A DNA stretch of 64,000 nucleotides. Source: Aldehydirespirator sp963667505 (lineage in GTDB: Bacteria; Actinomycetota; Acidimicrobiia; Acidimicrobiales; Aldehydirespiratoraceae). The notes under the pieces are model-generated. The model worked only from the letters and a program-made list of their open reading frames with translations, searched no databases and had not been told where the DNA came from. The stretch is taken from contig OY763490.2 in NCBI GenBank assembly GCA_963667505.2, positions 4,030,001 to 4,094,000 of the forward strand. The letters are read 5' to 3'. Positions 25,287-33,642 of this stretch are shown piece by piece (within the stretch, counting starts at the first letter, position 1; each line of letters begins with the position of its first letter). The position numbers were made by a program, and so were the translations under genes.

Positions 25287-26675
25287 ATGACCGTCCGACG
25301 TACCGCTTGTGTCGCGGCCGCGGATCAACGTCACCTGCTGCACCCGTACCAGATGTTCGACACCTATCAGCACGATCCCGTGCTGCCGGTGGCCCGCGGC
25401 GCCGGCGCGAGGCTCGTGGACACCGACGGACGGGAGTACATCGACGCCATGGGCGGGCTCTGGTGTACCAACATCGGCCTAGGCCGAGACGAGATGGCTG
25501 ACGCCATCGCATCCCAGGTGCGCGACCTCGCCTACGCCAACCCGTTCACTGACATGACGACCGTGCCGGCAGTCGAACTGGCCGAGCGCCTGGCCGCCTT
25601 GGCCCCCGGCTTGTTGAACCGCGTCTTCTACACATGCGGCGGATCCACTGCGAACGACGCGGCCCTGCGCCTCATCCAGTACTACTGGGCGGTGCAGGGC
25701 GAGCCCGAGCGGCGCCACATCATCAGCAGGGTGGACGCTTACCACGGCACCACGGTGGCGTCAGCCTCCGTGGGGGGACGGCCCGCAGACCGCCTGCCGG
25801 AGTTCAGCTTCCTCACCGACACGATCCACCATCTCCGTTCGCCCAATCACTATCGATTCGGCGGCGACAGCACTGAGCAGGAGTTCGCAGACGACCTCGT
25901 GGCCGAGTTCGAGGCCAAGGTCGACGAACTCGGCGGCCCGAGCGCGGTCGCCGCCGTGTTCGCCGAGCCGATAATGGGCGCAGGCGGCGTCATCGTGCCC
26001 CCTGCCGACTACCTGCAGCGCATCTGGCGACTCTGCCGCGATCACGGCATCCTCTACGTGTCCGACGAGGTGGTCACAGGGTTCGGCCGGCTCGGGGAGT
26101 GGTTCGTCTCCGAGCAGATGTTCGGCATCCAGCCCGACATCATCACCTGCGCCAAGGGACTCACCTCCGGGTATCTGCCGCTCGGGGCGGCCATCTTCAG
26201 CGACGAGATCTTCGAGGCCGTCGCCGAGTCGGGCCACGGCCGCTACTTCCCTGTCGGCTACACCTACTCGGGCCATCCGGTGTCGTGCGCCGCGGCGCTG
26301 AAGAACATCGACATCATCGAGCGGGAGGGCGTCCTCCGCCACGTCAAGGAAGTCGGCCCATACTTCATCGAACAGCTCGGGACGCTCGCCGACCTTCCCA
26401 TGGTGGGCGATGTGCGCGGCTCGCACCTGATGGCCTGCGTCGAGTTCGTAGCCGACCGCGCCACCAAGCGGAGGTACCCCGACCGGCTCGGCGTCGGGAA
26501 ACGGGTGTCCAATGAGGCCGACGAGCTCGGGCTGATCGTACGGCCCATCGACAACCTCAACGTCATGTCGCCTCCGCTGGTGATCACCCGGCGCGACGTC
26601 GACACCATCGTGGCCCGACTGAGGGAGGCAATCGTCGCCGCACGCGCCCGGCTCGAGGCGGCCGGCTGCTCCTGA
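25287..26675 (+). CDS. Class III aminotransferase (omega-amino acid/pyruvate type)
   Basis: A 462-residue PLP enzyme. YTCGGSTANDAALRL binds the phosphate of PLP, DAYHGTT is the ring-stacking region, VSDEVVTGFGRLG contains the pyridine-N Asp, and CAKGLTSGYLPLGA holds the Schiff-base Lys. It resembles beta-alanine/omega-amino acid or amine:pyruvate aminotransferases. GGGAGG precedes ATG 25287. The upstream operator matches those of the TetR/ABC importer region, so it probably metabolises an amine or amino-acid-like compound taken up by that importer. Exact substrate unknown. Confidence 0.88.
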   Translation: MTVRRTACVAAADQRHLLHPYQMFDTYQHDPVLPVARGAGARLVDTDGREYIDAMGGLWCTNIGLGRDEMADAIASQVRDLAYANPFTDMTTVPAVELAERLAALAPGLLNRVFYTCGGSTANDAALRLIQYYWAVQGEPERRHIISRVDAYHGTTVASASVGGRPADRLPEFSFLTDTIHHLRSPNHYRFGGDSTEQEFADDLVAEFEAKVDELGGPSAVAAVFAEPIMGAGGVIVPPADYLQRIWRLCRDHGILYVSDEVVTGFGRLGEWFVSEQMFGIQPDIITCAKGLTSGYLPLGAAIFSDEIFEAVAESGHGRYFPVGYTYSGHPVSCAAALKNIDIIEREGVLRHVKEVGPYFIEQLGTLADLPMVGDVRGSHLMACVEFVADRATKRRYPDRLGVGKRVSNEADELGLIVRPIDNLNVMSPPLVITRRDVDTIVARLREAIVAARARLEAAGCS

Positions 26676-26694
26676 CCCGGGCCGGCCGGCTCGA

Positions 26695-27369
26695 TCAGGG
26701 CGCCTCCGGCACGACCAGGGCATCGCCCAACTCGCCCTGCGCCAGTTCACGACCGACGGCTCTGATCCCGTCCAGTTGGCTCGGGTCGGCCAGCAGGGCC
26801 CGGACTACGAACGATGCCAGATAGTCGCTGAACTGGTCAGGGTCCGGGTCGGGCTGACGGGCTGCGTCTATGAGGATTCCCTCGATCAGCCACTCCACGG
26901 CCGAGTTGGCGAACCGCGCGTCCAGGTCGGCCAGTTCGCCGGCGTCTATCCCCTTGGCGATCAGGGCGGTCTGGCGGTCCTGGATCCGGTCGTAGAGCGC
27001 TCGCGTGTCCGCGAGCTCAGGATCGTTCAACACGGCCACCACGGTCGTGCCGGTGAAGTCGTAGGGCGACGAGAGCATCCGCTGCACGTCGAGGAACAGG
27101 TAGCCGTAGAGCCGGGCCGCGGGCTGTTCGTGGCCGTTGTTGGCCTCCTCCAGCAGCCGCAGGGTGGGGGCGAACTCCAGCCGCTGCAACGTGTCCATGA
27201 TCCGGCTCTTGCTGGCGAAGTGGTGGAAGAGCGAAGGCTGGCGGATCCCGACCTCATCGGCGATGTCGCGGGTAGAGGTGCCGTGGTACCCCCGCTGCGC
27301 GAACAGGCGAGAGGCCACCTGCAGAATGCGTTCCGGCGTCGTGCTCGTGCTGTCGTCCTTCGGATTCAT
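26695..27369 (-). CDS. TetR family transcriptional regulator
   Basis: A 224-residue TetR protein. Residues 12-58 form the helix-turn-helix (ERILQVASRLFAQRGYHGTS, then RDIADEVGIRQPSLFHHFASK). The remainder is helical and would bind the ligand. It is convergent with the aminotransferase and divergent from the ABC importer operon, and three copies of one palindrome lie next to both flanking operons. Autoregulation and repression of both neighbours follows from the layout. Inducer unknown, presumably the imported compound or its product. Confidence 0.9.
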   Translation of the reverse strand: MNPKDDSTSTTPERILQVASRLFAQRGYHGTSTRDIADEVGIRQPSLFHHFASKSRIMDTLQRLEFAPTLRLLEEANNGHEQPAARLYGYLFLDVQRMLSSPYDFTGTTVVAVLNDPELADTRALYDRIQDRQTALIAKGIDAGELADLDARFANSAVEWLIEGILIDAARQPDPDPDQFSDYLASFVVRALLADPSQLDGIRAVGRELAQGELGDALVVPEAP

Positions 27370-27413
27370 TGCCCCTGAGTCGGCTGCCTCTCACGATCTT
27401 CGCACAGCCGGGC

Positions 27414-27442
27414 TTGACAGCCTACCTATCGCTTGATAGACC
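27414..27442 (+). promoter_or_regulatory. Predicted promoter of the ABC importer operon
   Basis: A consensus -35 TTGACA (27414-27419) is followed after 17 nt by TAGACC (27437-27442), a weak -10. One operator lies between the hexamers and the other at the expected start point. Confidence 0.45.
27425..27440 (+). promoter_or_regulatory. Imperfect TetR-type operator
   Basis: CCTATCG-N2-TGATAGA matches the CCTATCA-N2-TGATAGG consensus at 12 of 14 positions. It is centred 23 nt (about two helical turns) from the perfect site at 27448, suitable for cooperative binding. Confidence 0.65.
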
Positions 27443-27447
27443 GGAGA

Positions 27448-27463
27448 CCTATCATGTGATAGG
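27448..27463 (+). promoter_or_regulatory. TetR-type operator in the tetR/ABC importer intergenic region
   Basis: Perfect palindrome CCTATCA (27448-27454), TG, TGATAGG (27457-27463). Same core as the site before the aminotransferase gene. Confidence 0.8.
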
Positions 27464-27550
27464 CTAATGGGACAGCGGGGACACAGGCGGACACAACAGC
27501 CGCGTAGCTCGAACCGCCGCCCACACCCGAAGAACAAGGAGGACGGCAAC

Positions 27551-29200
27551 ATGCGTCGATCAGGTCAGAAGAGGCGTTGGCTGCCCAGGCTGGTGGTATT
27601 GCTCGCCGCATTCGGCCTCGTGGCCGCGGCGTGCGGCGGCGACAGCGACGGAACCGACCCCGGCACGAGCGCCGCCCCAGCATCCGACGGAGAAGACGTC
27701 GGTGCCAGCTCCGCGTCCGGTGCCGACGATGGTGAGATCATGTCCGACGACGCCGACGATGGCACGGCGCCGGACGCGCCGCGCCGCGGCGGGGAACTGC
27801 GGGTCATGCGAGGCCTGTTCCACGAGGGGTGGGATCCCGACTCCGCCCTGGAGCTGAGTTCCATCCAGTACATCCAGCATGTGATGGAGCCGCTGATCCG
27901 GGCCAATCCCGACGGCGAGACCCTCGCCCCCGGCCTGGCCGATTCCTGGGAGTACGACGCCGACGCCCTGACGTTCACCGTCAACCTCAATCCGGACGCG
28001 GCGTTCTCGGACGGGACACCGGTATCGGCCGAGGACGTGGTGTTCTCAGCCGAGGAGTGGAGGGCCGGCCCGAACTACGGCGTGATCTACGGCGCGTTGG
28101 GAGAAGCCGAGATCGTTGACGACCACACCGTGGTCTGGAGCCTCGAGTATCCGGACTCGAGCCTCGAAGCCATGCTGACATGGCAGTCGGCCGCGGTCAT
28201 GCCCAAGGACTTCGGCGGACGCAGTCGAGAGGACTTCATGGCCGAGCCCATCGGCGCAGGCCCGTTCGCGGTCGAATCGTGGACCCCGGGCGCGGAACTC
28301 GTCCTGGTGCGCAACGAGCACTACCACCATCCGGACCGGCCCTACCTCGACCGGATCGTGATAACCGAGAACTCAGACGTCAACCAACGTCTGGTCGCCT
28401 ATGAGGCGGGCGACAGCCACCTGATCCTGGTTCCTCCCTATGTGATCGAGGCGGTGCCCGCGGACGACCTGACCTTCGCTCCGGCGCACCTGATGCACTA
28501 CTTGGGCTTCCGGACCGACTCGCCTCCCCTCGACGACACGCGGGTCCGGCGCGCGCTGGCGCTCGCCATCGACTACGAGTCGGTGCTGGCGCTCGGCAAC
28601 GGCACTTGGACGAAGAGCTCGGGCGGCATCCCGCCCAACGTGGCTGACTGGGCGCCTCCGTCGCAGCCCTATTTCAGCCGCGACCTCGACCAGGCTGGCG
28701 AGCTTCTCGCCGAGGCGGGTGCGAGCGATCTCAGCCTGGAGCTGATCTACGACTCCGGCAACCAGTCCCACGACTTGGTGGCGCAGGTGATCCAGGCCTC
28801 CCTGGGAGACGCCGGCGTCGGCGTCGACGTCGTGGCCCTGGACACGAACTCCCACCTCGAGCGCACCGGCTCCGGCGAGTACCAGATGGACCTGTGGACC
28901 ATGTCGGCGATCTCGCCGACGGCCATCGACCCCATCGGCTACTACCTGGCGGTGGACTACCTCTACACCGGCTATCCGCTCGACACCCTCGACGAAGTCT
29001 TCGTCGAGTTCACCGAGACCGACGACGACGCCGCCCAGGCCGCCGCCATCACCAAGGCCCAGGACGAGTTCGCGAGCGAGGCGCCCTTCGTGGCTCTGGC
29101 CGATCAGCGCTCGGCGTTCGCGGCACAGCCCTCCGTGAACGGCTTCATGCCCGCGCCGTGGGGCACTTGGTGGTACGACGGCATCTGGCTGTCCGAATAG
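27551..29200 (+). CDS. Peptide/nickel-type ABC importer substrate-binding lipoprotein
   Basis: A 549-residue solute-binding protein (SBP_bac_5 type). Lipoprotein signal with lipobox LVAAAC (Cys28), then a Ser/Asp/Gly-rich linker to about residue 75. The family segments GLADSWEYDADALTFTVNLN and GAGPFAVESWTPGAELVLVRN are clear. It captures the transported compound outside the cell for the DppBCDF-type proteins encoded downstream. AAGGAGG precedes ATG 27551. Proteins of this family bind peptides, nickel chelates, sugars or opines, so the ligand is open; the aminotransferase sharing its operator suggests an amino compound. Confidence 0.9.
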   Translation: MRRSGQKRRWLPRLVVLLAAFGLVAAACGGDSDGTDPGTSAAPASDGEDVGASSASGADDGEIMSDDADDGTAPDAPRRGGELRVMRGLFHEGWDPDSALELSSIQYIQHVMEPLIRANPDGETLAPGLADSWEYDADALTFTVNLNPDAAFSDGTPVSAEDVVFSAEEWRAGPNYGVIYGALGEAEIVDDHTVVWSLEYPDSSLEAMLTWQSAAVMPKDFGGRSREDFMAEPIGAGPFAVESWTPGAELVLVRNEHYHHPDRPYLDRIVITENSDVNQRLVAYEAGDSHLILVPPYVIEAVPADDLTFAPAHLMHYLGFRTDSPPLDDTRVRRALALAIDYESVLALGNGTWTKSSGGIPPNVADWAPPSQPYFSRDLDQAGELLAEAGASDLSLELIYDSGNQSHDLVAQVIQASLGDAGVGVDVVALDTNSHLERTGSGEYQMDLWTMSAISPTAIDPIGYYLAVDYLYTGYPLDTLDEVFVEFTETDDDAAQAAAITKAQDEFASEAPFVALADQRSAFAAQPSVNGFMPAPWGTWWYDGIWLSE

Positions 29201-29260
29201 CGCGGTCGCGGCAGATAGCGGCACGGCGCAGGACGACGGGTCTCGGACGAGGAGTCGACG

Positions 29261-30205
29261 TTGGGACGCTACGGATTCGTCGCGAAGCGGCTGGCCGTCT
29301 CGGTCCCGCTGCTCATGGGCGTGGTCTTCCTGGTGTTCCTCCTGCTGAAGGTGACACCGGGGGACCCCGCCCGGGTGGTGGCCGGGCTTCGGGCTTCCGA
29401 CGCCGATGTCGCCGAGGTTCGCCAAGACCTCGGACTCGACGATCCCGTCGTCGTCCAGTACGGCAAGTACCTCGGTGGCGTGGTCCAGGGCGACTTCGGC
29501 TACTCCTTCAAGTCCCGTCAGCCGGTGACGTCGCTGATCGGCGACCGGCTGGAGCCGAGCGTCTGGCTCATCACCGGAGGGCTGCTGGTGAGCCTCGTCA
29601 TCGCCCTGCCCTTGGGCATCTGGGCCGCCTACCGTCGAGACGGCCTGGCTGATCAGCTCATTCGGGGGCTCAGCCTGCTTGGTGTGACCCTGCCCGCGTT
29701 CTGGGTCGGCCTCATGCTCATCATCCTGGTGGCGCTGCCCACCGGCTGGTTCCCGACCGGCGGGTTCGGTGACAGCGCTGCGTCGCATCTGCACCACATC
29801 GCGCTGCCGTCGGCAACGCTGGGCATCTCCATGGCGCCAGTGTTGATCCGGAGCCTGCGCTCGTCGACCAACAGGGTCTTGGAGAGCGACTACGTGCAGT
29901 TGGGCCGGTCCATCGGCTCATCGGGCGTCGGGCTCATACGCCGGTTCGTGGCTCGCAACACCGTCTCGTCGATGATCACCCTTCTGGCGATCGAGACGAG
30001 CTTCCTGCTGTTCGGCATGCTTGTCATCGAGACCACGTTCAGCATCCCGGGCTTGGGCCAGGGCATGGTGCTGGCGGCCTCCCAGCGGGACTTCCCCGCC
30101 ATTCAGGGCTACACGCTGCTGTTCGCGATCGTGGTCGTGGGCGTCTACCTCGTCGCAGACGTGATCAACACCCTGATCGACCCGAGGGTGGAGATCTCGG
30201 GATGA
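29261..30205 (+). CDS. ABC importer permease, DppB type
   Basis: A 314-residue permease with six transmembrane helices. The N-terminal helix (RLAVSVPLLMGVVFLVFLLL) and TPGDPARVVAG loop are typical of DppB/OppB. The coupling-loop region is around DYVQLGRSIGSSGVGLIRRF. Starts at TTG 29261 with GAGGAG upstream. Overlaps the next gene as ATGA. Confidence 0.9.
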   Translation: MGRYGFVAKRLAVSVPLLMGVVFLVFLLLKVTPGDPARVVAGLRASDADVAEVRQDLGLDDPVVVQYGKYLGGVVQGDFGYSFKSRQPVTSLIGDRLEPSVWLITGGLLVSLVIALPLGIWAAYRRDGLADQLIRGLSLLGVTLPAFWVGLMLIILVALPTGWFPTGGFGDSAASHLHHIALPSATLGISMAPVLIRSLRSSTNRVLESDYVQLGRSIGSSGVGLIRRFVARNTVSSMITLLAIETSFLLFGMLVIETTFSIPGLGQGMVLAASQRDFPAIQGYTLLFAIVVVGVYLVADVINTLIDPRVEISG

Positions 30206-31071
30206 CCGCCTCCGTGACCGAGACCGTCGAAGCTGCACCGCGGCTGCGTCCGAGAGCGTGGACGGCATGGACGGCGCAGATATCCGCCAAGTTCTGGGTC
30301 GGGGCGGTGATCGTGGCCGTCTACATCCTCCTGGCCCTGCTGGCGCCCGTCATCGCACCCCACGATCCCAACGCCCAGGATGTGGTGAACCGGCTGGCCG
30401 ATCCTTCCAGGGACCATCTGGCGGGCACAGACGAACTGGGCCGAGACGTGTTCTCACGGCTGCTGCACGCGGCGCGCGTCGATCTCACCGTCGGATTCCT
30501 GGGCGCCCTGCTGCCGCTGCTGGTCGGCACCGCGATCGGCGCTCTGGCCGGCTACATCGGAGGCTGGGTCGACGCCGTGATCATGCGCGTCGCCGACGTG
30601 GTGCAGGCCTTCCCTCCCTACATCTTGATGATCGCGCTCGTCTTCGCTCTCGGCCAGGGCGCGGGCACCATCCTGCTGGCCTTCGCCTTGACCGTATGGG
30701 TGATCTACGCCCGGCTCATCCGCGACGAGATCCTGCGGGTGCGCGGCCTCGACTACGTCCATGCGGCGAGGGCCTCGGGGATTCCCCGCTGGCGCATCAT
30801 CGTCCGCCACGTCCTGCCCAACACGATGTCGCAATCGCTGGTGTACTTCACCACCGACATCCTGTTCGCCATCCTGGCCCTGGCGGCCTTCTCCTTCATC
30901 GGGCTCGGCATTCCGCCCCCCACCGCCGAATGGGGCGCCATGATTGAGGGCGGCAAGGAATTCCTGCGCGACAGTTGGTGGCTGACGGCTTCACCCGGCA
31001 TCGCCCTGTCGATCCTCGGTCTCGGGTTCATGCTGTTGGGCGACGGCCTCGACGACTGGCTGTCCCGGTGA
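30202..31071 (+). CDS. ABC importer permease, DppC type
   Basis: A 289-residue permease. The LAPVIAPHDPNAQD stretch after the first helix, HLAGTDELGRDVFSRLLHAARVDL and the EAA-like loop DYVHAARASGIPRWRIIVRHVLPN are diagnostic of DppC/OppC. ATG overlaps the upstream stop; its own TGA overlaps the next gene's GTG. Confidence 0.92.
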   Translation: MTASVTETVEAAPRLRPRAWTAWTAQISAKFWVGAVIVAVYILLALLAPVIAPHDPNAQDVVNRLADPSRDHLAGTDELGRDVFSRLLHAARVDLTVGFLGALLPLLVGTAIGALAGYIGGWVDAVIMRVADVVQAFPPYILMIALVFALGQGAGTILLAFALTVWVIYARLIRDEILRVRGLDYVHAARASGIPRWRIIVRHVLPNTMSQSLVYFTTDILFAILALAAFSFIGLGIPPPTAEWGAMIEGGKEFLRDSWWLTASPGIALSILGLGFMLLGDGLDDWLSR

Positions 31072-32087
31072 GCGCCGCCTCCGACACTGCGGGCGCGGGC
31101 GGAGAGCGAGATCAGCCCATGCTGTCGATCAGAGACCTGCACGTCAGCTTCCGCGGGCGCGAGGGGACCGTGACGCCGGTCGATGGGGTGGACCTGGACG
31201 TCGCCGGGGGCGAAGTGCTCGGCATCGCAGGCGAGTCCGGTTCGGGCAAGAGCCTCACCCTCAAGGCCATCCTCGGGTTGCTGCCCCGCGGGGGGTTCGT
31301 GTCGGCCGGCGAACTGCGGTTCTCGGGAGACGGAGGCCGGCCTCGGCCCTACGACCCGGCAGTGGTGCGGGGTCACGGCATGTCGATGGTCTTCCAGGAG
31401 CCGATGACTGCCCTGAACCCGACGATGCGGGTTGGCGATCTGATCGGCCTCGGCTTGCGGCTTCACCACGGCCGCTCCCGGGCTCAGGCCCGGTCCGAGG
31501 CAGTGGAATTGATGCGGGAGGTCGGCATCCCGGCACCGGAGAGAAGGGCCCGAGCGTGGCCGCACGAGTTGTCGGGCGGGCTGCGCCAGCGCGTGATGAT
31601 CGCGACCGCCCTGTCGACGCTGCCCCGTCTGCTGCTGTGCGACGAGCCAACCACCGCGCTCGACGTGACGGTTCAACGCCAGATCTTGATGCTGCTGCGC
31701 AAACTGGTGGCCGAGCGGGGCATGAGCATGGTCTTCGTGACCCACGACCTGCCGGTTCTGGGCCAGCTCGCCGACCGGATCGCGGTGATGTACGCGGGCC
31801 GGATCGTCGAGGTTGACGGGGCCTCGCGCCTGTTCCACCGACCTAGCCATCCCTACACCCATGCGCTGATGCACTCTGCGCCCGTGATCGACGCCGTGTC
31901 CGACACTCTCGCGGGAATCGGGGGCCGCCCGCCGGATCCGCGGGCCTTCCCGCGTGGCTGCCGGTTCGCTGACCGTTGCTCCCATGCCCTCCCCGAATGC
32001 GGAGATGCTCCCTACCGGCTGGCGGCTGGCGACGGCGTTGCCGCGTCGGCCTGCATCCGCAGCCTTGAGCTTCAGGGGATCCGATGA
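31068..32087 (+). CDS. ABC importer ATPase, DppD type
   Basis: A 339-residue ATPase. Walker A GESGSGKS, the Q-loop MVFQEPMTALNP, signature LSGGLRQRVMIA, Walker B LLLCDEPTTALD and switch His in VTHDL are all present. The Cys-rich C-terminal oligopeptide-transporter domain (CRFADRCSHALPEC) follows. GTG 31068 overlaps the upstream TGA; ATG 31119 is a possible internal start. Partner of the next ATPase. Confidence 0.92.
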   Translation: MSAASDTAGAGGERDQPMLSIRDLHVSFRGREGTVTPVDGVDLDVAGGEVLGIAGESGSGKSLTLKAILGLLPRGGFVSAGELRFSGDGGRPRPYDPAVVRGHGMSMVFQEPMTALNPTMRVGDLIGLGLRLHHGRSRAQARSEAVELMREVGIPAPERRARAWPHELSGGLRQRVMIATALSTLPRLLLCDEPTTALDVTVQRQILMLLRKLVAERGMSMVFVTHDLPVLGQLADRIAVMYAGRIVEVDGASRLFHRPSHPYTHALMHSAPVIDAVSDTLAGIGGRPPDPRAFPRGCRFADRCSHALPECGDAPYRLAAGDGVAASACIRSLELQGIR

Positions 32088-33103
32088 GCGCCGCGGTGGC
32101 TGCTGAGGCTGGCGTGCGCGACGGCCGTAAGGAGGACGCCGCGCTGGAGGTCGACGGGCTCACGGTGCGCTTCGCCGTCGACAAGTCCTGGCTGAGCCGG
32201 CTGAGGGGCCGGGCCGCCGACCTCACCGCAGTGGACTCGGTGAGTTTCGCCGTCCCCCAGGGCCGCAGCGTCGGCATCGTGGGGGAGAGCGGCTGCGGGA
32301 AGTCCACGGTCGCCAAGGCGCTGGTGGGTCTGGTGGCGCCCACCTCGGGCACGATCAGCTTCGCGGGGAGAGAGCTCGGGTTGCGCCGGTCCCGTCAAGA
32401 GCGCCGTCGCATCCAGATGGTCTTCCAGGATCCCGGCTCGTCACTCAATCCCTCCATGACTGCCCGCCAGGCACTCTCCGAGCTGCTCAAGGTGCACGGC
32501 ATGGTTCCCGGCGACCGCGTCGACCAGCGCTGTGCGGAACTGCTCGATCTTGTGGAGCTGCCGGCCCGGTTCCTCGACGTGCGGCCCCGGCGCCTGTCGG
32601 GCGGTCAGCGTCAGCGCATCGGCATCGCCCGGGCTCTGGCCCTCGAGCCCGATGTGCTCATAGCGGACGAGTCGGTGGCGGCCCTGGACGTGTCGGTGCA
32701 GGCGTCGGTGCTGAACCTTCTGACCGACCTGCGCCGGCGGCTGAACCTGACCCTGCTGTTCATCTCCCACGACTTGGCCGTGATCAGGCATGTGTCCGAC
32801 GAGGTGCTCGTGATGTACCTCGGCGGGATCGTGGAGAGTGGCCCGGCCGAGCGGGTGTTCGACGTGCCCAAACATCCGTACACCAAGGCCCTTCTGGCAT
32901 CCGCGCCCCGGCTCAGGCGCGACCTGACAGACCTGGTTCCGCTGGTCGGCGAGCCCCCCAGCCCTCTCGACCTGCCTTTCGGCTGCCGTTTCGCGGGCCG
33001 TTGTCCCGAGGTCTTCGACCGCTGCCACGCTGAGCGTCCCTCCCTCATCGACCATGCGCAGGGTTGCGCCGCCTGCTGGCTCGTCGAACGCGGCCAGCCG
33101 TGA
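32084..33103 (+). CDS. ABC importer ATPase, DppF type
   Basis: A 339-residue ATPase with Walker A GESGCGKST, Q-loop MVFQDPGSSLNPSM, signature LSGGQRQRIGIA, Walker B VLIADESVAALD (Ser in place of the more usual Pro after Glu) and ISHDLAVIRHVSD. The C-terminal CRFAGRCPEVFDRC motif matches DppF/OppF. ATG overlaps the DppD-type stop. Last gene of the five-gene operon. Confidence 0.92.
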   Translation: MSAAVAAEAGVRDGRKEDAALEVDGLTVRFAVDKSWLSRLRGRAADLTAVDSVSFAVPQGRSVGIVGESGCGKSTVAKALVGLVAPTSGTISFAGRELGLRRSRQERRRIQMVFQDPGSSLNPSMTARQALSELLKVHGMVPGDRVDQRCAELLDLVELPARFLDVRPRRLSGGQRQRIGIARALALEPDVLIADESVAALDVSVQASVLNLLTDLRRRLNLTLLFISHDLAVIRHVSDEVLVMYLGGIVESGPAERVFDVPKHPYTKALLASAPRLRRDLTDLVPLVGEPPSPLDLPFGCRFAGRCPEVFDRCHAERPSLIDHAQGCAACWLVERGQP

Positions 33104-33106
33104 CGG

Positions 33107-33155
33107 TGAATGTTTATCTGAATTTCACTTATAATCTAGCTAATAACCTGAAATT
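33107..33155 (+). promoter_or_regulatory. AT-rich promoter region with symmetric arms
   Basis: A perfect -10 TATAAT (33130-33135) has TGAATG (33107-33112) 17 nt upstream. Perfect 7-bp arms AATTTCA (33121-33127) and TGAAATT (33149-33155) bracket the -10. The surrounding 33110-33190 is strikingly AT-rich for this genome. Confidence 0.5.
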
Positions 33156-33240
33156 ACAGAAACCATGGTATTGTAGTACTTGATGTACAGGAGACTTGCT
33201 GGCTCAGCAGTTGCCAGCTAGAATACTTGGAGGAACAGCT

Positions 33241-33606
33241 ATGGATACTTCGATCATTGCAACCCTCATCGGCCTCGTGGGCGGCGGAGCGGTAGGAGCT
33301 CTCGGCTTCATCCTCACGGGAATCCGGGCCGAGCAGAGGACCAACGGCGAGCGCCTCAAGGCCCATGGAGAGTGCCTCGCCAAAATCGACGAACGCACGA
33401 AGGCCGACAGTAAGCGCCTCTTCAACTTCGAGGAGCGCCTCGGCGGGCTCGAGGCGGGCTTCGGCAGGCTGGAGGAGCGCTCCATCTCGGAGTTCGGGCA
33501 GATCAAGGATGTGCTCGCGAGAATGGAAGCCACCCAGGCGAGAATGGAAGCTACCCAGGCCGAGCACGGCCGACAGATCGAGAAGCTGGGCGGCGACCTT
33601 CCCTAA
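33241..33606 (+). CDS. Small membrane-anchored coiled-coil protein
   Basis: A 121-residue protein of no recognised family. Residues 3-22 form one hydrophobic helix (IIATLIGLVGGGAVGALGFI). The rest is a charged, heptad-patterned helix ending in two exact MEATQAR-type heptads encoded by a 21-nt repeat (about 33530-33571). GGAGG lies 7 nt before ATG 33241. It has its own AT-rich promoter and stands alone between the importer operon and the convergent inositol-phosphate synthase gene. The layout suggests a membrane-tethered coiled coil; function unknown. Confidence 0.7.
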   Translation: MDTSIIATLIGLVGGGAVGALGFILTGIRAEQRTNGERLKAHGECLAKIDERTKADSKRLFNFEERLGGLEAGFGRLEERSISEFGQIKDVLARMEATQARMEATQAEHGRQIEKLGGDLP

Positions 33607-33642
33607 GGGGCCCCGCTGCAAACTGGCCAGCTCGCGCCGCGG

